Shown: one piece after another, positions 23,223 through 34,930 of the stretch
Position numbering within the stretch: the stretch's first letter is position 1
Layout: each line of letters begins with the position of its first letter
DNA from: Corythucha ciliata
Lineage: Eukaryota > Arthropoda > Insecta > Hemiptera > Tingidae
Length of the DNA stretch: 64,000 nt
Direction of reading: 5' to 3'
NCBI GenBank assembly: GCA_038030265.1
Contig: CM075943.1
Span: forward strand, 36,332,001 to 36,396,000
Notes under the pieces: generated by a model
What the model was told of the DNA's origin: nothing
Database searches by the model: none
The model's input: the letters and a program-made list of their open reading frames with translations, nothing else
Position numbers and translations under genes: made by a program

Positions 23223-23306
23223 ACTTTCGTTAATAAATAAAGTAAAAAATATTTCCTAAGTTGAAAAACTCCTCTTTCCTTCACGGCTATTATTTTGGAA
23301 GACAAA

Positions 23307-23408
23307 GTCTTCCCTCCTCTTTTTTTTTTTGAACATTGACAGCCAATTGTTTTTTTATTTTGAATGCATTTCGGGCCCTATCCGGAACCCCTCTTCAGCC
23401 TAAAAGAA

Positions 23409-23447
<39 letters not shown>

Positions 23448-23497
23448 TGGCTGTCAGGCTGTCAACGTTAAAAAAAAAAAAGAGGAAGGAAGAATTT
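23307..23497. mobile_element. Small foldback element with (AAT)n and hammerhead-like core
   Basis: Inverted ends CTTCCCTCCTCTTTTTT...TTGACAGCCAATT and AATTGGCTGTCA...AAAAGAGGAAGGAAG enclose an (AAT)n microsatellite (about 23408-23447). On the minus strand, 23398-23362 reads CTGAAGAGGGG...GCCCGAAATGCATTC, matching the core at 19818-19852 at CTGANGAGGGG and GCCCGAAATGCATTC. Confidence 0.6.
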
Positions 23498-25552
23498 GTC
23501 TAAAAAATATTTCGTTGGTTTTTAATGTTTTATTTATTTTCATGGAAGGATTGATGTGCCTCATCGAAAAAAAATGTTTTTGGAAAATGTGAAACTTCCT
23601 CATTCTGCCTTCTCGTGACATGCATTTTAAAATGTCCTCCCTTATCCTCGTCGCCTAGGTTCTCCCTCTCCACCATTAATAATTCGTTGAAGAGGCGTTT
23701 CGAAAAATAAACTCAAAATCAATTTCCTCCCCTTCGCATAACTTTATTGAATAAATAAAAACGAGTTTCCTCAAAATGTTAAAACTTGACACTATGAAAT
23801 TGTCATTTCATTACTCTCCCCATTCCAACCCACGTTGGTCATGGCCTTCACCTTACCGAAGCTAAGAGGGAAACTTGCTCTGGAAAGCGTTCTACAGTCA
23901 TGGCAGTGCTGGAGTGGTCGTTTTGATGGCAAGGGGGAGACACACACGGAATACTTAACTAAATGGGAGATGAGGGTAGATTGTATATGTACATGAAAAG
24001 AGAGGGTAAGAGAGAGTGGTTTGTAGAGCGATGAATGGTCAGGTTTCAGACCTTGCCCCCCCCCCGTCTCACCACTTATACTCTCTCATCAACATTGCTA
24101 TCCTTTCAACCACCGCGAAAGCTCGTCGTCTTGTCACGCTTCCCTTCTGAATAAATTGAGGGTTGAAAGTTACGGAGGTTTGTTTTGGGCATAAAGGAGA
24201 ACTAGTGTGTGTCAGTGGACAGGAGGGGAAAGGGAACTCCGCGAATAGCGAATGGGGGATGGAATAGAGGCTTGATGATAATATAATGTTTAGGGGCCTT
24301 GAGAGGAGAATTAAGCTTCTCCATCCCCACACCTCACCACCAGTTCTCTCTCAAGTTAATTACTGCCCATCTGAAACCATAAGAAGGAACCCATATATTC
24401 CAGAAAGCACCGTCGAGCACACAACAGTATAGTTATATTTAAACAAAATGATACTAATACGAGTGCGAGAGTTCAGTCGTTTAAATTTTGTTTTAATGAC
24501 TTACACGCAGCTCAAAATACGAATAATGAATTTCCCAAAGCAAAATACACTCAACAACTAAATCAAGTTTTTTTCTGAGACAAATATATGTATGTAAAAA
24601 AAAAATGTATTATAACCCATATTATGTGCGACCATCAGGGCGAGACCAATAGTGCATTTTTTGAATGAAATGCACTAAAACATAGAAGTTGTTTTTCGCT
24701 CAAGAGAGCAACTTTGACGTCTTCCAACCGATAATCTTTGCCAATGATCTGGCCATGGAAAGAAGAGTAGACAAAACCAAAAGCTCCCCAGTGAATCCCA
24801 CTCTATCCTTGTTATCTTGTAGAGTTTTTCTTTCGAGATTTGAGCTATAAATTTTTTCTCCAACTCACACAATCCTTTCTAGAAAATATCTTATCGCAGC
24901 TAGTTATTGGCGTTCGCCTATTAAGTGTGAGTCCACTGGGACTTGAAACACATGAGAAAAAGTTGAATTCCCTACTGTGGTTCAACTATAAAATTCAGAA
25001 GAAAGACAGGGTTAAACTTATGCGGTGTTGGATAAGAAAATGATGGCATGGCGTGGCGACGGGTGGCATTCGTTAGAATAGGCGAGTGCCACCGGTTGCA
25101 TTCTTCAGAAGCATTATTGACTTTGTAACGTGTGGTTTGGGAGGTTCGTTTGGGGAGGGGGCGAGTCGTCTATAAATAGTCACCGAGCTTGGTGACAAGA
25201 CTGGAAGCCATTAAAGCGTAATTGAAGAGAGTTACAAAAGATCGCCGCTATCACCATCTTCATGAGCATTGGCATTGGCAACCAACCCTTTATTTGTTCA
25301 ACGCCATGAGAATTCGACTGTCAAATTAAGTCTCCCTCCATGTCTATTGGAAGGATTCAACCTCTTTACGAAAAATTGTTCCGAAATCATATACTTTTTA
25401 GATAGTTCCAAAGAAGCTTTACGAAACTTCAAAACATTGCTTCAACAGAGGATTTTCTTGAGCAAAATCTCAGAAGTTAGTATTTCCCATCGCTTTAAAT
25501 CACGCCTCAATTGGACCGGATTTGGCACGTGCTTTTAGTTTAGCGGCTTTAC
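23498..25552. other. Intronic sequence with one HINE-like 5'-end fragment
   Basis: No gene was recognised. The only structured item is the fragment at 24610-24677, listed separately. The rest is AT-rich with pyrimidine tracts. Confidence 0.4.
24610..24677 (-). repeat. HINE-like 5'-end fragment (B subtype)
   Basis: Read on the minus strand it starts after T residues with AGTGCATTTCATTC and AAATGCACTATTGG, then CTCGCCCTGATGGTCG, as in element B. It then loses similarity. Confidence 0.7.
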
Positions 25553-25775
25553 CGTATTGACATCTTTCATAAATACAGGAGTGCTCTTGCCGAGCTAATA
25601 TGAACTAACAATCTGGGGTACCATCTGACCGGTGTCACTTGCCTTGTTTTGTTTATTATGGTAGTGAGAAATAAAATTATTGAGGTAAATCCAATTGAGA
25701 TTGAAGGATACCCCAGGAGGTCGTTTTACTTAGTCGTCACATGAGCGCTGGTGTATTTATGAAAGATGTCAATAC
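25553..25775. mobile_element. 223-bp MITE with ~33-bp TIRs
   Basis: GTATTGACATCTTTCATAAA at the left is inverted at the right (to 25775), extending through the ACAGGAGTGCTC/GAGCGCTGGTGT region. Non-coding. Confidence 0.7.
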
Positions 25776-26690
25776 ACGTAAAAATTTTAAAAACAAATTT
25801 GCCTTGATGTGCACAATCTGACTAAAATTTTAAGTAAGCCACTGAATCACCTGTTCAGAGTCTTCGCAGGGCGCCGCAGATCCCCTACACAGGAGGGGTC
25901 TCCAGACTCCGGCCCTATACAAAAAAAGAAGAACAATTTCGGAAACACGGTCTTCTGCCACTTTGTTAGAATCATGAAAAAATAATTTATTAGAGTTGAC
26001 ACCATTATACTTTCACCTTATTTCCGGTCATTGGAACAGAAAATTTAGCCCCGAATTGAATGGTGCTACCCATCTCACACCATCACCCATCCATTATATG
26101 TGGCTTTGCAGCAACCATTCCGTCACCCTTTCTTCTCCAGCGACCACCTAATTTCACCAACGTCACGTAGGGCTACGAGCAACCAAATTATACGTCCCGA
26201 AAATTGGCTATTTAGTCTTAAAACGTTCAATTTTTACCCAGTTTAAGGTGCTTGATCTAAACAAACATATAAACTGACTCATGCAGGTATTCAGTTTTGG
26301 CGCCAAAAATTAGGACTATGAAGCCCCGCGAAGAATCTCGGGGGGCTCGATTCAGTTGAGTGAATCATCCAGAATTTCGGGCTAAACGGTCTGTATTATT
26401 ATTTTCCCTGTTGTAAAATGGAAACAATAGGCTTCTATGCAATGGATAAACTTCCAGTTTCTACTATGCCATATTGTACGCCGCCCTAGCAAGTTCTCCC
26501 AGAGTTTCTAAGCTGCGAACATTACTATTCATGGTTCTAAAAAATGAATATTTTATCAAAGCATGGCCGAATTCGCCCGTTGCTAGCTTTCAAGTGTAAG
26601 TGATCTGGAGAGTTCAAGACGAAAAACAAATTTTGGGAGGGAGGTATTGGAAATTGCCAGGCGCAGATCTTACAATGAACCACGACAGTG
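25776..26690. other. Intronic sequence, no gene recognised
   Basis: No coding or strongly structured feature was identified. Confidence 0.4.
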
Positions 26691-26693
26691 ATC

Positions 26694-27312
26694 TTACCCA
26701 CCGAAGCCCTCAACCCCACCCGTCATCGCTCTCGAGAACGGGATACCTGCCAACCTGTCTATACCGAAAATGTGGGAGCGTGTAGTCGCAAACCTATCAG
26801 AATCCTCTACAAAGTGCACCGCCGATTCCTCCGCCAACTCATCGGGGCTGTGAGTCTCTCTTTCTGAGGATCTCCTTAAGATGTGGCCACTATCTAGGCC
26901 GTCGCCGGCCCTTACCTGGCCTGATCCCCATCTTTGGCCCGGATTCCCCAGCAGAGCCGGTCCCATCTGATCGAGAGTGTGTCAACATGTCGATTCTGCC
27001 GCCATTGCCATTGTATAGAGATGTTTACGTAGGGCACAATGGCTTCTAAACATCCCTACAGCTCTACGTAGGTTGCGTCTGCTTAAAGACTGCAGGCAGC
27101 AGCCAAACCATCGCGTCGCCTCCCTGTCCCATTCCCGAATACATTCCCGTGTCTGCAGACATGTGCGGCCTATCAAGGTCCACTAAGATGCGGACTTGAA
27201 GCCCAATGGGGTGGGGGCCTGTTTGCTGCTCTGGGAATACACGCCATGGAGGAAAAAAGTTGAGGCAGTGAATTCGTCGTGGCAATAACTCAGTAGTGCT
27301 TGCCGCGGACAC
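26694..27312 (-). pseudogene. Non-LTR retrotransposon C-terminal remnant
   Basis: On the minus strand around 27100-26990 the peptide RRAVGMFRSHCALRKHLYTM followed by AAESTC resembles the segment after RNase H in I-, R1- and Jockey-group non-LTR elements (a GHCPLRKHLY-type block). In another frame HFVEDSDRFATTRSHIFG (about 26815-26760) resembles the HxxxxC segment that follows. Frames change at least once and no RT or RNase H motif was found, so this is a short broken fragment. Confidence 0.5.
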
Positions 27313-27730
27313 TATTCATATGCCATACCTTCACATGGCCAACGTTAAAGTTTAATTCAGTGTGTGAAATGTAATTTATTGCGCGATTCACGTTCGGTAC
27401 TCTCCATCTTCCCTTCTTAGATCCTAATAGAGCCCAAGAACCCCCCTTCTAAAAACAGTCTCTAGATAACACGCCTGCCACTTGGTCGCACTAACGCGCA
27501 CGAAACTCATTTATTCATAGTGGACGTTGGTAAAAAATCTTTCAATATCGCCGACATTTTAGCGAGAAAAGTGGGATTTCACCTTTACAAAATTGAAGAT
27601 TTCCATCACACCGCCAAGTGCTTCTTTCACGCCATGGGGGCTTTTACAGCTCCCAGAAATTAAATTACCGCACCAGAAACAGGTCGATATCACACGAAAC
27701 TGTGAATTTTACCTCGCATGCAGTATTACT

Positions 27731-27806
27731 AAAGTACATCCACTTTGTGATGGACTCTCGCCCGTCAACGAATTTAGTGAAATGAGCTTCCTCCATACCC
27801 CTTCCC
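27731..27806 (+). repeat. Repeat R, copy 1
   Basis: Contains CTAAAGTACATCCACTTTG, then GATGGACTCTCGCCCG and TTTAGTGAAATGAGCTTCC. Related copies lie at 28697-28735 (partial) and, inverted, at 29103-29176. Confidence 0.65.
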
Positions 27807-27811
27807 CGTAA

Positions 27812-28254
27812 ATAAATAAATAAAAATTTAAAACCCTTCAGAAATATTTTTTATTTATAAACATAAGTTGGCATGTTTGAAATCCCGCCAAAACGAACAT
27901 TTTCTGCAACGTAACATCCCACGTATTCTCTGTCCTTTTCATGCCTCTAAATAGCTGATCTGTTTATCCTCCATTATTTTATTATTGGAGAGCTCTTGTA
28001 GAAAGTAAGGTAAAGAAACACAACAAACCGCTCTCCGACAGCTACGTTACAGGCGAATTTTTTTTCGGAAGGCGCATATGACACAAACATGCTAGCTGGC
28101 GTGTTTGAAATGACCTAAAACTTCAAAAGTCGCGTATTTATTAACTGTTGGATTATTTTACGAACGGATCACGATTTATGCTCTATTTTAGCATAAATAA
28201 ACCTTAAAAAATATATTTATGAATAAGTTCTGACCCATGAAACTTCCTCATTGA
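27812..28254 (+). repeat. Repeat family X, near-full copy 1
   Basis: About 440 bp very similar to 43180-43621. It starts near AAATTTAAAACCCTTC, includes GAAATCCCGCCAAAACGAAC and CTCCATTATTTTATTATTGG, and ends with CATGAAACTTCCTCATTG. No coding capacity. With the partial copies at 19.6, 23.0 and 54.9 kb this is a dispersed family. Confidence 0.8.
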
Positions 28255-28255
28255 T

Positions 28256-28862
28256 CACTGTATAGCGTCTATACGTAACCATAGTGCCCGTAGAAAAAGT
28301 TTTTTGTTGATCACTTCTATTTTCAATGAGGTTATCGCCCATCATTATTGTTATAACAGCTATCGACTATTTACGGGCAAAGGCAAAAAAAATTTTTTTG
28401 AAACTACTTCATTCTTTTGCACAAAAGAATGAAGTAGTTTCAAACAAATTTTTGCACAAAAGAATGAAGTAGTTTCAAACAATTTTTTTTTGCCTTTGCC
28501 CGTAAATAGTCGATAGCTTAGATACTTTTTGTTGATCAGTTGTTAATTTCATTAAATATTTTTGGTGGGACAGACTTTAGGTCGGTAGGGAAATTTCTTT
28601 TCTGTCATTCAAAAGTGCCCAAAAATCTTACTATTTTTGTTTTGCCCAAGGAACTTTCCGAGGGAAAGACACAGCTTTCGTGGAGCTCAAAAGCAACGTT
28701 TCTAAAGTCTGTCCACTTAGTGATGGACTCTCGAACGTGTTGCATCATTTAGATAGTTCGATTTGTTCACTCCCACCAAAAATTGTTAATGAAATTAACA
28801 ACTGATCAACAACAAACTTTTTCTACGGGCACTATGGTTACATATAGACGCTACACAGTAAT
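28256..28862. mobile_element. Foldback element with nested perfect hairpin
   Basis: The outer arms (about 28256-28312 and 28805-28862) are inverses around CCATAGTGCCCGTAGAAAAA. Inside, 28354-28518 is a second palindrome with arms GCTATCGACTATTTACGGGC and its complement, enclosing two copies of CACAAAAGAATGAAGTAG. A third pair (TTAATTTCATTAA) and a partial copy of repeat R occupy the rest. It appears to be several nested non-coding elements. Confidence 0.75.
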
Positions 28863-28875
28863 CATTTGTTCTAAA

Positions 28876-29052
28876 TAAGGAACCTTTAAAGACGAGTAGA
28901 CGCATACGGCGCCATGTTCGTTCTTATCAGTTTAATAAGAATGGTTGGGGGTAGTTTGTTGAGCTCCACGAAGCATCAACAAAAGGTGGATTTTATAAGA
29001 CTGATAATTGATAAGAGCGAACATGGCGTCTGTGGTTTTACCTGTCTGATTA
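28876..29052. mobile_element. 177-bp MITE (copy 2)
   Basis: Same length and nearly identical sequence as 4348-4524, again with TA at both edges, but here outside the gypsy element. This defines the unit. Confidence 0.8.
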
Positions 29053-29102
29053 TAGGTTCTCTAGTTCTAAAATCATTCCCGGTGCGTTATTTTTAGTAGA
29101 AG

Positions 29103-29176
29103 GGGTAAAGGGGAAGCTCATTTCACTAAATTCGGGGGCGGGCGAGAGTCCATCACTAAGTGGACAGACTTTAGTT
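29103..29176 (-). repeat. Repeat R, inverted copy
   Basis: Inverse of the 27731-27806 pattern, including CGGGCGAGAGTCCATCACTA and GTGGACAGACTTTAG. Confidence 0.65.
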
Positions 29177-29370
29177 TCTATTACATATTCTTCAAGGCGG
29201 CGGTGCTAACGAGAATTTATGCAGGAGAAACTTGTGGACGAAAACAGCAAAAGCGGGCTGTAATCGCTCTAAATAAAAACAAGATGATTTTATTAATTTC
29301 AAAGCATCGTTCGTAGCAACGTTTTTGGTTCCTAAAAAAGCTAAACCATTCCTTTCATCGTCACATTGGA

Positions 29371-30611
29371 AATGGCTGTTTTGCGGCTGCTTCAAAAAGC
29401 CTTTTTGAAAGCTCGAAATTCAAAATTTCGCTCCGGCAGCTGGTGGTCGGAAAGAGTGCATTTCATTTTGTATACGGATACCCTAAGCCGTCCCAGAAGT
29501 AGGAATGTTGAGACCATGATTTGTTTCGTTTATGTTTGACCCTCCCTCGTACTGTTTGCTGCCGGGTTTGTTTAAGCTGAACTTAATGGGAATCAAAGGC
29601 TATTTCAAAATGGAATCATCATACCGAATATAATGCTTCTGGAATCAACTGGTGATTTGTAGTGATTTTTTTACCATTTTAACCCCTATTTTCCCCCTTC
29701 CACCTTGACCGATTTGGCCCAAATGCTATACCGACCGGGGCCTTATGACTACTGATTTTTGTGCCAAAGCGCGTTCCGCTAAATTAATTTCTACGAGAGT
29801 TATCGTGCTAACAAGGCCTCACACTTACTTCCACCCCGGGGACATCGCCCCCTCCCCCTCGACTTTTTCAAAAAATTAAAATGGGAATCAAAGGCTACTC
29901 TAACATGGAGTATACGTACCGAATATGATGCTTCTAGAATGAACTGGTGATTTATAGTGATTTTTTTACCATTTCAACCCCTATTTTCCCCCCCTCCACC
30001 TTGACCGATTTGGCCCAAATGCAATACCGACCGGGATCTTATGACTACTGATTTTTTAGATAAAGCGCGTTCTGCTAAATTAATTTCTACGAGAGTTATC
30101 GTGCTAACAAGACCACACACTTACTTCCACCCCGGGGGCACCACCCCCTCCCCCTTGACTTTTTCAAAAAATTAAAATGGGAATCAAAGGCTAGTCTAAC
30201 ATGGAGTATACGTACCGAATATGATGCTTCTAGAATCAACTGGTGATTTTTAGTGATTTTTTGACGACTTCAAGCCCGATTTTCCCCCCCTCCACCTTGA
30301 CCGATTTGGCCCAAATGCAATACCGACCGGTGTCTTATGACTACTGATTTTTGTGCCAAAGCGCGTTCCGCTAAATTAACTTCTACGAGAGTTATCGTGC
30401 TAACAAGGAAACGGCCATAATATTATAAATATATATATATATAAAAAGAAATATATGAATTCCGGAGACCACTGAATTCGTGTTCTAGAGGTTCTGAAAC
30501 ATGAAAAAAACATGACATGACCCATGTTTGCCACCATCACGACGAGACCAATAGTGCATTTTCAGAATGAAATGCACTAAAAGGCTTCTTGAAGCAGCCG
30601 CAACAGCCAGG
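29371..30611. repeat. Short inverted repeat flanking element D
   Basis: GGCTGTTTTGCGGCTGCTTC with AAAAAGCC at 29374-29402 is inverted at about 30580-30611. Element D fills the gap, so it seems to have inserted into, or close to, the loop of a small palindrome. Confidence 0.55.
29427..30579 (-). mobile_element. Helentron/HINE-like element D
   Basis: In reverse orientation the 5' hairpin (AGTGCATTTCATTCTGAAAA, then TGCACTATTGG) starts at 30579 after T residues, and the 3' hairpin lies at 29432-29451. GTTAGCACGAT markers near 29815, 30112 and 30410 define three head-to-tail units of about 297 bp. The 3' domain (AAACAAACCCGGCAGC, then AATGAAATGCACT) matches elements A and C. This is the cleanest copy in the window, with no secondary insertion. 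Confidence 0.7.
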
Positions 30612-32989
30612 GGAAGAGCTTCTGAGGTTCCATTAAAACAGTGTTTTCGGGAAGCATGAAAACTTCATATTTCGAGCTCTTATAAATTCTCTACAATTCA
30701 TCATCCCCTCCTCATGGCGATATGTTAATACCGTATTTTCAAAACTGCCCCTGATAAGAGTGATGGGGTGGGGGAAAAAAAGAGGTGCGATAGGTGAGAT
30801 ATTAACATTCAGAAGGTGGTTGCATATTGACCGTGCTTGCCAAGAAGTTCTTAAAAGTGGGAAAGAAGGGAATGAAAACTCCCCCCTCCCCAACCGAAGC
30901 ATTTGGCGACTTGCGCAGAACGCGACCACCCCACTTTTCATACAACTCCATTCAACAACCCTACCCTTCCCCTCAATCATCAACACCAATGACGGTGTAC
31001 TTTCACTCACACGCACCCTATTCGGAATTGCTGGGGGGGTGGGAGGGTCAACCCTTCTTCTTTTTGCTTCCTTTCATCAGTTTAGTTTGGGAGGGGGGGG
31101 GCTATCTGGAATGATGGGGTAGAAGAGAGACCAGAAGATTGGGGGTAAAGCGGTGGGCGTGGGGGGTTAATTACGTTAGCAACAATTTACTCTAGTTTGG
31201 GAAGATTTTATTTAGATGGAAAATTATGTAATGATGTAAGAGTTAGTTTCGTAGAGGATGACGAGGAAAATCTTCTCGCTGCTTGACCCCGACCCCCTCC
31301 CACGCACAATCCTGTTATTTCCAGTCGTTGGGTCAGCAGGTTTACAGCCGAGAGAACTATACTGCCACGATCAATATCAAAATTTCACCAAATAAATATT
31401 TAGAAATAGTATGAAACTCGAGGATTTTACATTATTATTTATGGGATATACAAGTATTCTGCATTATGCTCTCAACATCAGTTTCACGTTAGACTGCGGA
31501 ACAGTTTTAAATGATGAACAAGTTAATTAGCCCCCTGCTCACCACAAAAGTAATTGACAGTTCCACGCTTGGGGAAAAATCGATTGTTCTGATTTATGCT
31601 TATAAGAGTTATAAGTCGTATATAAGCCTTTCAAGACCCACAAAGGCATCATGAACTCCACCCCAACCATACGTGTAGGCAAAACCCGCTACTCTACTCG
31701 CTCCTCCTGCACTGTCTATCTTTCATAAAAAGAGATTGAGGGGCCTGGAAGCTCCCACCTTTCTGCTATTCTCAAGTGAAAATCTTTAGAACTGGGAGAA
31801 TCAACTAGGAGAGGCCACTTCTGTGGTGTTGAAGAATCTGACTTTTTTTTATTCGAAATGGGCTAAAAGGGTGTAAGAGAAAGGCTTCACGAGGAAAAAA
31901 TATCTTAATAAACTACCCTATTTCAAGATGCATTCCGCTTTGTTCAACCTACCCCCTTCTCCATTACACATCTACGTAACTTCTAAAGGCTTTCCATTAC
32001 GTTTTCATGCAATCAATGTCATAGCGTGGGCAATGCTGAGGGCTTTGTTAAGGACGGAAAATGGTTTAACCCTCACCATCACCCCTTTAAAAAAAATGTA
32101 AGTACAAACCTAAAACTTAATGAGCGGTTTAAAAGTTTGTTTTGTTAGCCCCAAACTAAAAACTTTTAATGTTGAAGTCGTAATGATCTTATAACTTTTT
32201 AACTGAATCTTAAATTCTTAATCGAAAGCTTGAGATAGTCCAAGAGAATAGAGTCTGAAAAAACAATAAGAGTTGAAAACTTTCTCATTCTTAGAACGTC
32301 CAAACAATCGCAGAACTAGTCATTTTGAAGTTGAGAACACTACTGCTTTTTCCTGATCCTCTTCAGCTTTGAGAGAAGTTGCGGAGTTTTTAAGGCTCCA
32401 CAAAAACGGTCACCCCGCGTCAGCATCAGACTGCGGGAGTTGTTCCATATAAGTAGACCCTTATTAAGGGATACTAAGTTTTTAGTTACAGTCTATCTGG
32501 ATATAATTAATTACCCGACAATTGTCCAGAGCAGTCTCATATTCTTGAACGCCAATTAAACATTAGTAAAAGAGGGGTGAAAAGGGGGAGAGGAGCTTTC
32601 AACTTGAAAAGGGGCGTACACCCTCTTTTCAACCCCTTCACCACACACTACCCATGTAATGACGGTATCCATAGTGTGGCGGTCTGGTTTGTCTCACAGG
32701 TACGATTAATTTCACAGAAGACGAGGTCAGTTTCAAAGTGATGACTCGCTCCCCCCTCCCATCCATTTGTTATTCCACCAACCTATACATCATCACACAA
32801 ACAACCCCTTCCAAACAAACCGCTATTCTCTTCATTCTACACCTGCAAATTTGCTCTTGTCAACTTTTTTGAGCCACCTGAATGACATTTTTAGTTAATA
32901 ACGTTTGTTTTTGTTATGACGGAAACAATTTGACGACTAACTTTAGAAGAGACGAAGGCAATTAATAAGAGAAGTAAATTTAGACTCAC
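30612..32989. other. Intronic sequence, no gene recognised
   Basis: Open frames of 95-127 codons around 30633-31122 overlap each other on both strands and coincide with G-rich or C-rich tracts. No domain was seen and none was called. Confidence 0.4.
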
Positions 32990-33421
32990 CTGTTGCATCT
33001 TTTCGAAATCCAAACATGGTCTCGGCGGAGCCGCATTTCTGTGCCTTTTCCTGGGTGAGGCGTCGTGCAAAGCGGCTGAACTGGGCCTGTGTGTTCCTCG
33101 CGGCGGGGATGTGCGAAATTGGACGGGGGCGGGTGACACGACCATCGACGACGACGTCGACAACAGAAGGGGCGATGACAGTGACAGTGAGGACGACGGC
33201 GAAGCGCAGCACGATGACGACGACGACGAGGAAAGTTGTAGACGGTGATGATGATGGTGGTGGTGGTAACCTCCTCCCAGGTGGTTACCACCACCACCCC
33301 CTCTTCCACCGGTGGTAACAACGGGACTACCGTCGTCTTCGTCCGAGGATCCATCGCTGCTTCCGTCCCTGTGCGAGCGACTACCAACACCGGATCTTTG
33401 CTCGGACCCTTCGGGTGTTAC
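32990..33421 (-). CDS. Internal coding exon B of host gene (144 codons)
   Basis: On the minus strand, acceptor TTATTCAG is followed by exactly 432 nt and donor CAG|GTGAGT. The frame that starts GTA ACA CCC and ends DFEKMQQ is open throughout and phase 0 at both ends. The peptide begins VTPEGSEQRSG and has an acidic SDGSSDEDD, a Gly run, a seven-His tract, a Ser run, a proline-rich stretch, a basic PRKRHR that could be a nuclear localisation signal, and PRPCLDFEKMQQ at the end. The segment is a GC-rich island in which other frames are also open over parts; splice sites and phase decide this one. It fits a nuclear regulatory protein, but the function is unknown. Confidence 0.8.
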
Positions 33422-34012
33422 CTGAATAACAGAAAAATGACGGAATGACGAGATTTTTCAATTTTTACGGCCTATCAGCCACATAACTGAGCTCTTTCAA
33501 GCATAAATATCGTTCACAATTCAGGGAGTGGTACTTCAAGCAAACAGGATCAAGAGCGCATCCAGCACCAGACATTCTTCTGGGGATTATTGAATTTCTG
33601 GAGACACAAAAATAGTCAGTCTCTGAGGAAACACCCTCGCTTGCGTTGCGAAACTCGTAATTTCCTTTGGTTGTGAAGGGGGGAGAAGCCCTCACTGATG
33701 AGGCAGTAGCACGAATGAATGCAGACATTTGACTATAATTATGGGGTCGTAGCCCAGAGGATTTGTACGTTTCATTGATATCCATGCAATTAGGAACTCG
33801 CACTCATCTTGAAGTTGACCCAAAAACATTTTTTTTTCAATTGTGCAGGGCTCTTTTATGGTGAAAAACGAATTAATTTGACAATTAAAAATAGTTTTAG
33901 TGGATAAATTTAATTTATGTACAACCTGATAGTCAAGGGATGTTCATCTGTATCAAAACCTGCTGGTAAGCGAGCTCATTACTCCCTAGGGAATCATCAA
34001 CATTATTTTCCC

Positions 34013-34930
34013 ATTATTTGAAACGCCTCCTCCCTGTACTTCCGTAACCAAAGTGGTTACAAAGGTCGATTTACCAAGGTGTATTTTCAAGCCGTGGCCC
34101 CATGGAAAAGGTAAGGGAAAGTAGCCAGAAGGGCTCACTTCGCGAGGGCGAGGTACATGTTTAACTTGACGAGCTATAGCTGTATCGCCTTCCAGTTACT
34201 GTGACTTCACAAGTGTACACAGCTTTCTGAATAATTCATTAATCAATGAAAAATCACCACACGTGGTATAAACGATAGTCACGTCACGAAATAAGACGTT
34301 CTTTTTGGTACGAAAATATAGAGGTACCACCCCATCTTTGAGCATTTGTTGTTTGGTCTCGGGCCTCGAAAATGATTTCTATCGTGCAAACAAGGCGTTT
34401 TAGTATTTCTTAGTGTGAATTCCTTTAGTAATTTCTAGTAATTCGTTACGACATTGAGTTGGACAAATAGGACAATGACGTTGAAAACACACGTTACGTA
34501 CGTTGGGTTGCGTCGACGTACCCAAACCATCAAACAAAAAATGCTCAAAGATGTGGTGGCACCCTCTATATTTTCGTACCAAAAAGAACGTCTTATTTCG
34601 TGACGTGACTATCGTTTATACCACGTTTGGTGATTTTTCATTGATTAATGAATTATTCAGAAAGCTGTGTACACTTGTGAAGTCACAGTAACTGGAAGGC
34701 AATACAGCTATAGCTCGTCAAGTTAAACATGGGCCTCGCCCTCGCGAAGTGAGCCCTTCTGGCTACTTTCCCTTACCTTTTCCATGGGGCCACGGCTTAA
34801 AAATGTACCTTGATAAATCGACCTTTGTAACCACTTTGCTTACGGAAGTAGAGGGAGGAGGCGTTTCAACTAATCGAATGAGAGAGCGCTGTCCGCGGGT
34901 TCATGTCCTTCTTGACGGGTTATACAATGC
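34013..34930. mobile_element. Long inverted repeat, ~350-bp arms
   Basis: Arms of about 34019-34360 and 34515-34875 are near-identical inverses (for example GAAACGCCTCCTCCCT against AGGGAGGAGGCGTTTC) around a loop of about 150 bp. Beyond the right arm, 34880-34930 is inverted relative to 35688-35735. No protein was recognised. Confidence 0.75.

Larger units (their letters stand above)
9402..32989 (-). other. Intron 2 of host gene (23,588 bp)
   Basis: Bounded by donor CAG|GTGAGT after exon B and acceptor TTTTCAG before exon C. Both flanking exons are phase 0. It contains the HINE-like array, mariner-type elements, foldback elements and repeat family X. A further phase-0 microexon cannot be excluded. 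Confidence 0.7.

Noticed and set aside
30633..31122. Overlapping open frames of 95-127 codons on both strands
   Set aside because: They overlap antisense to one another over G/C-rich tracts and show no motif.
32891..33390. Arg/Pro-rich and Thr/Val-rich peptides in other frames over exon B
   Set aside because: The GC-rich exon leaves several frames partly open. Splice sites and phase support only the frame ending DFEKMQQ.
33465..33803. 112-codon minus-strand frame just upstream of exon B
   Set aside because: No acceptor/donor pair in matching phase was found, and exons A and B already join cleanly.
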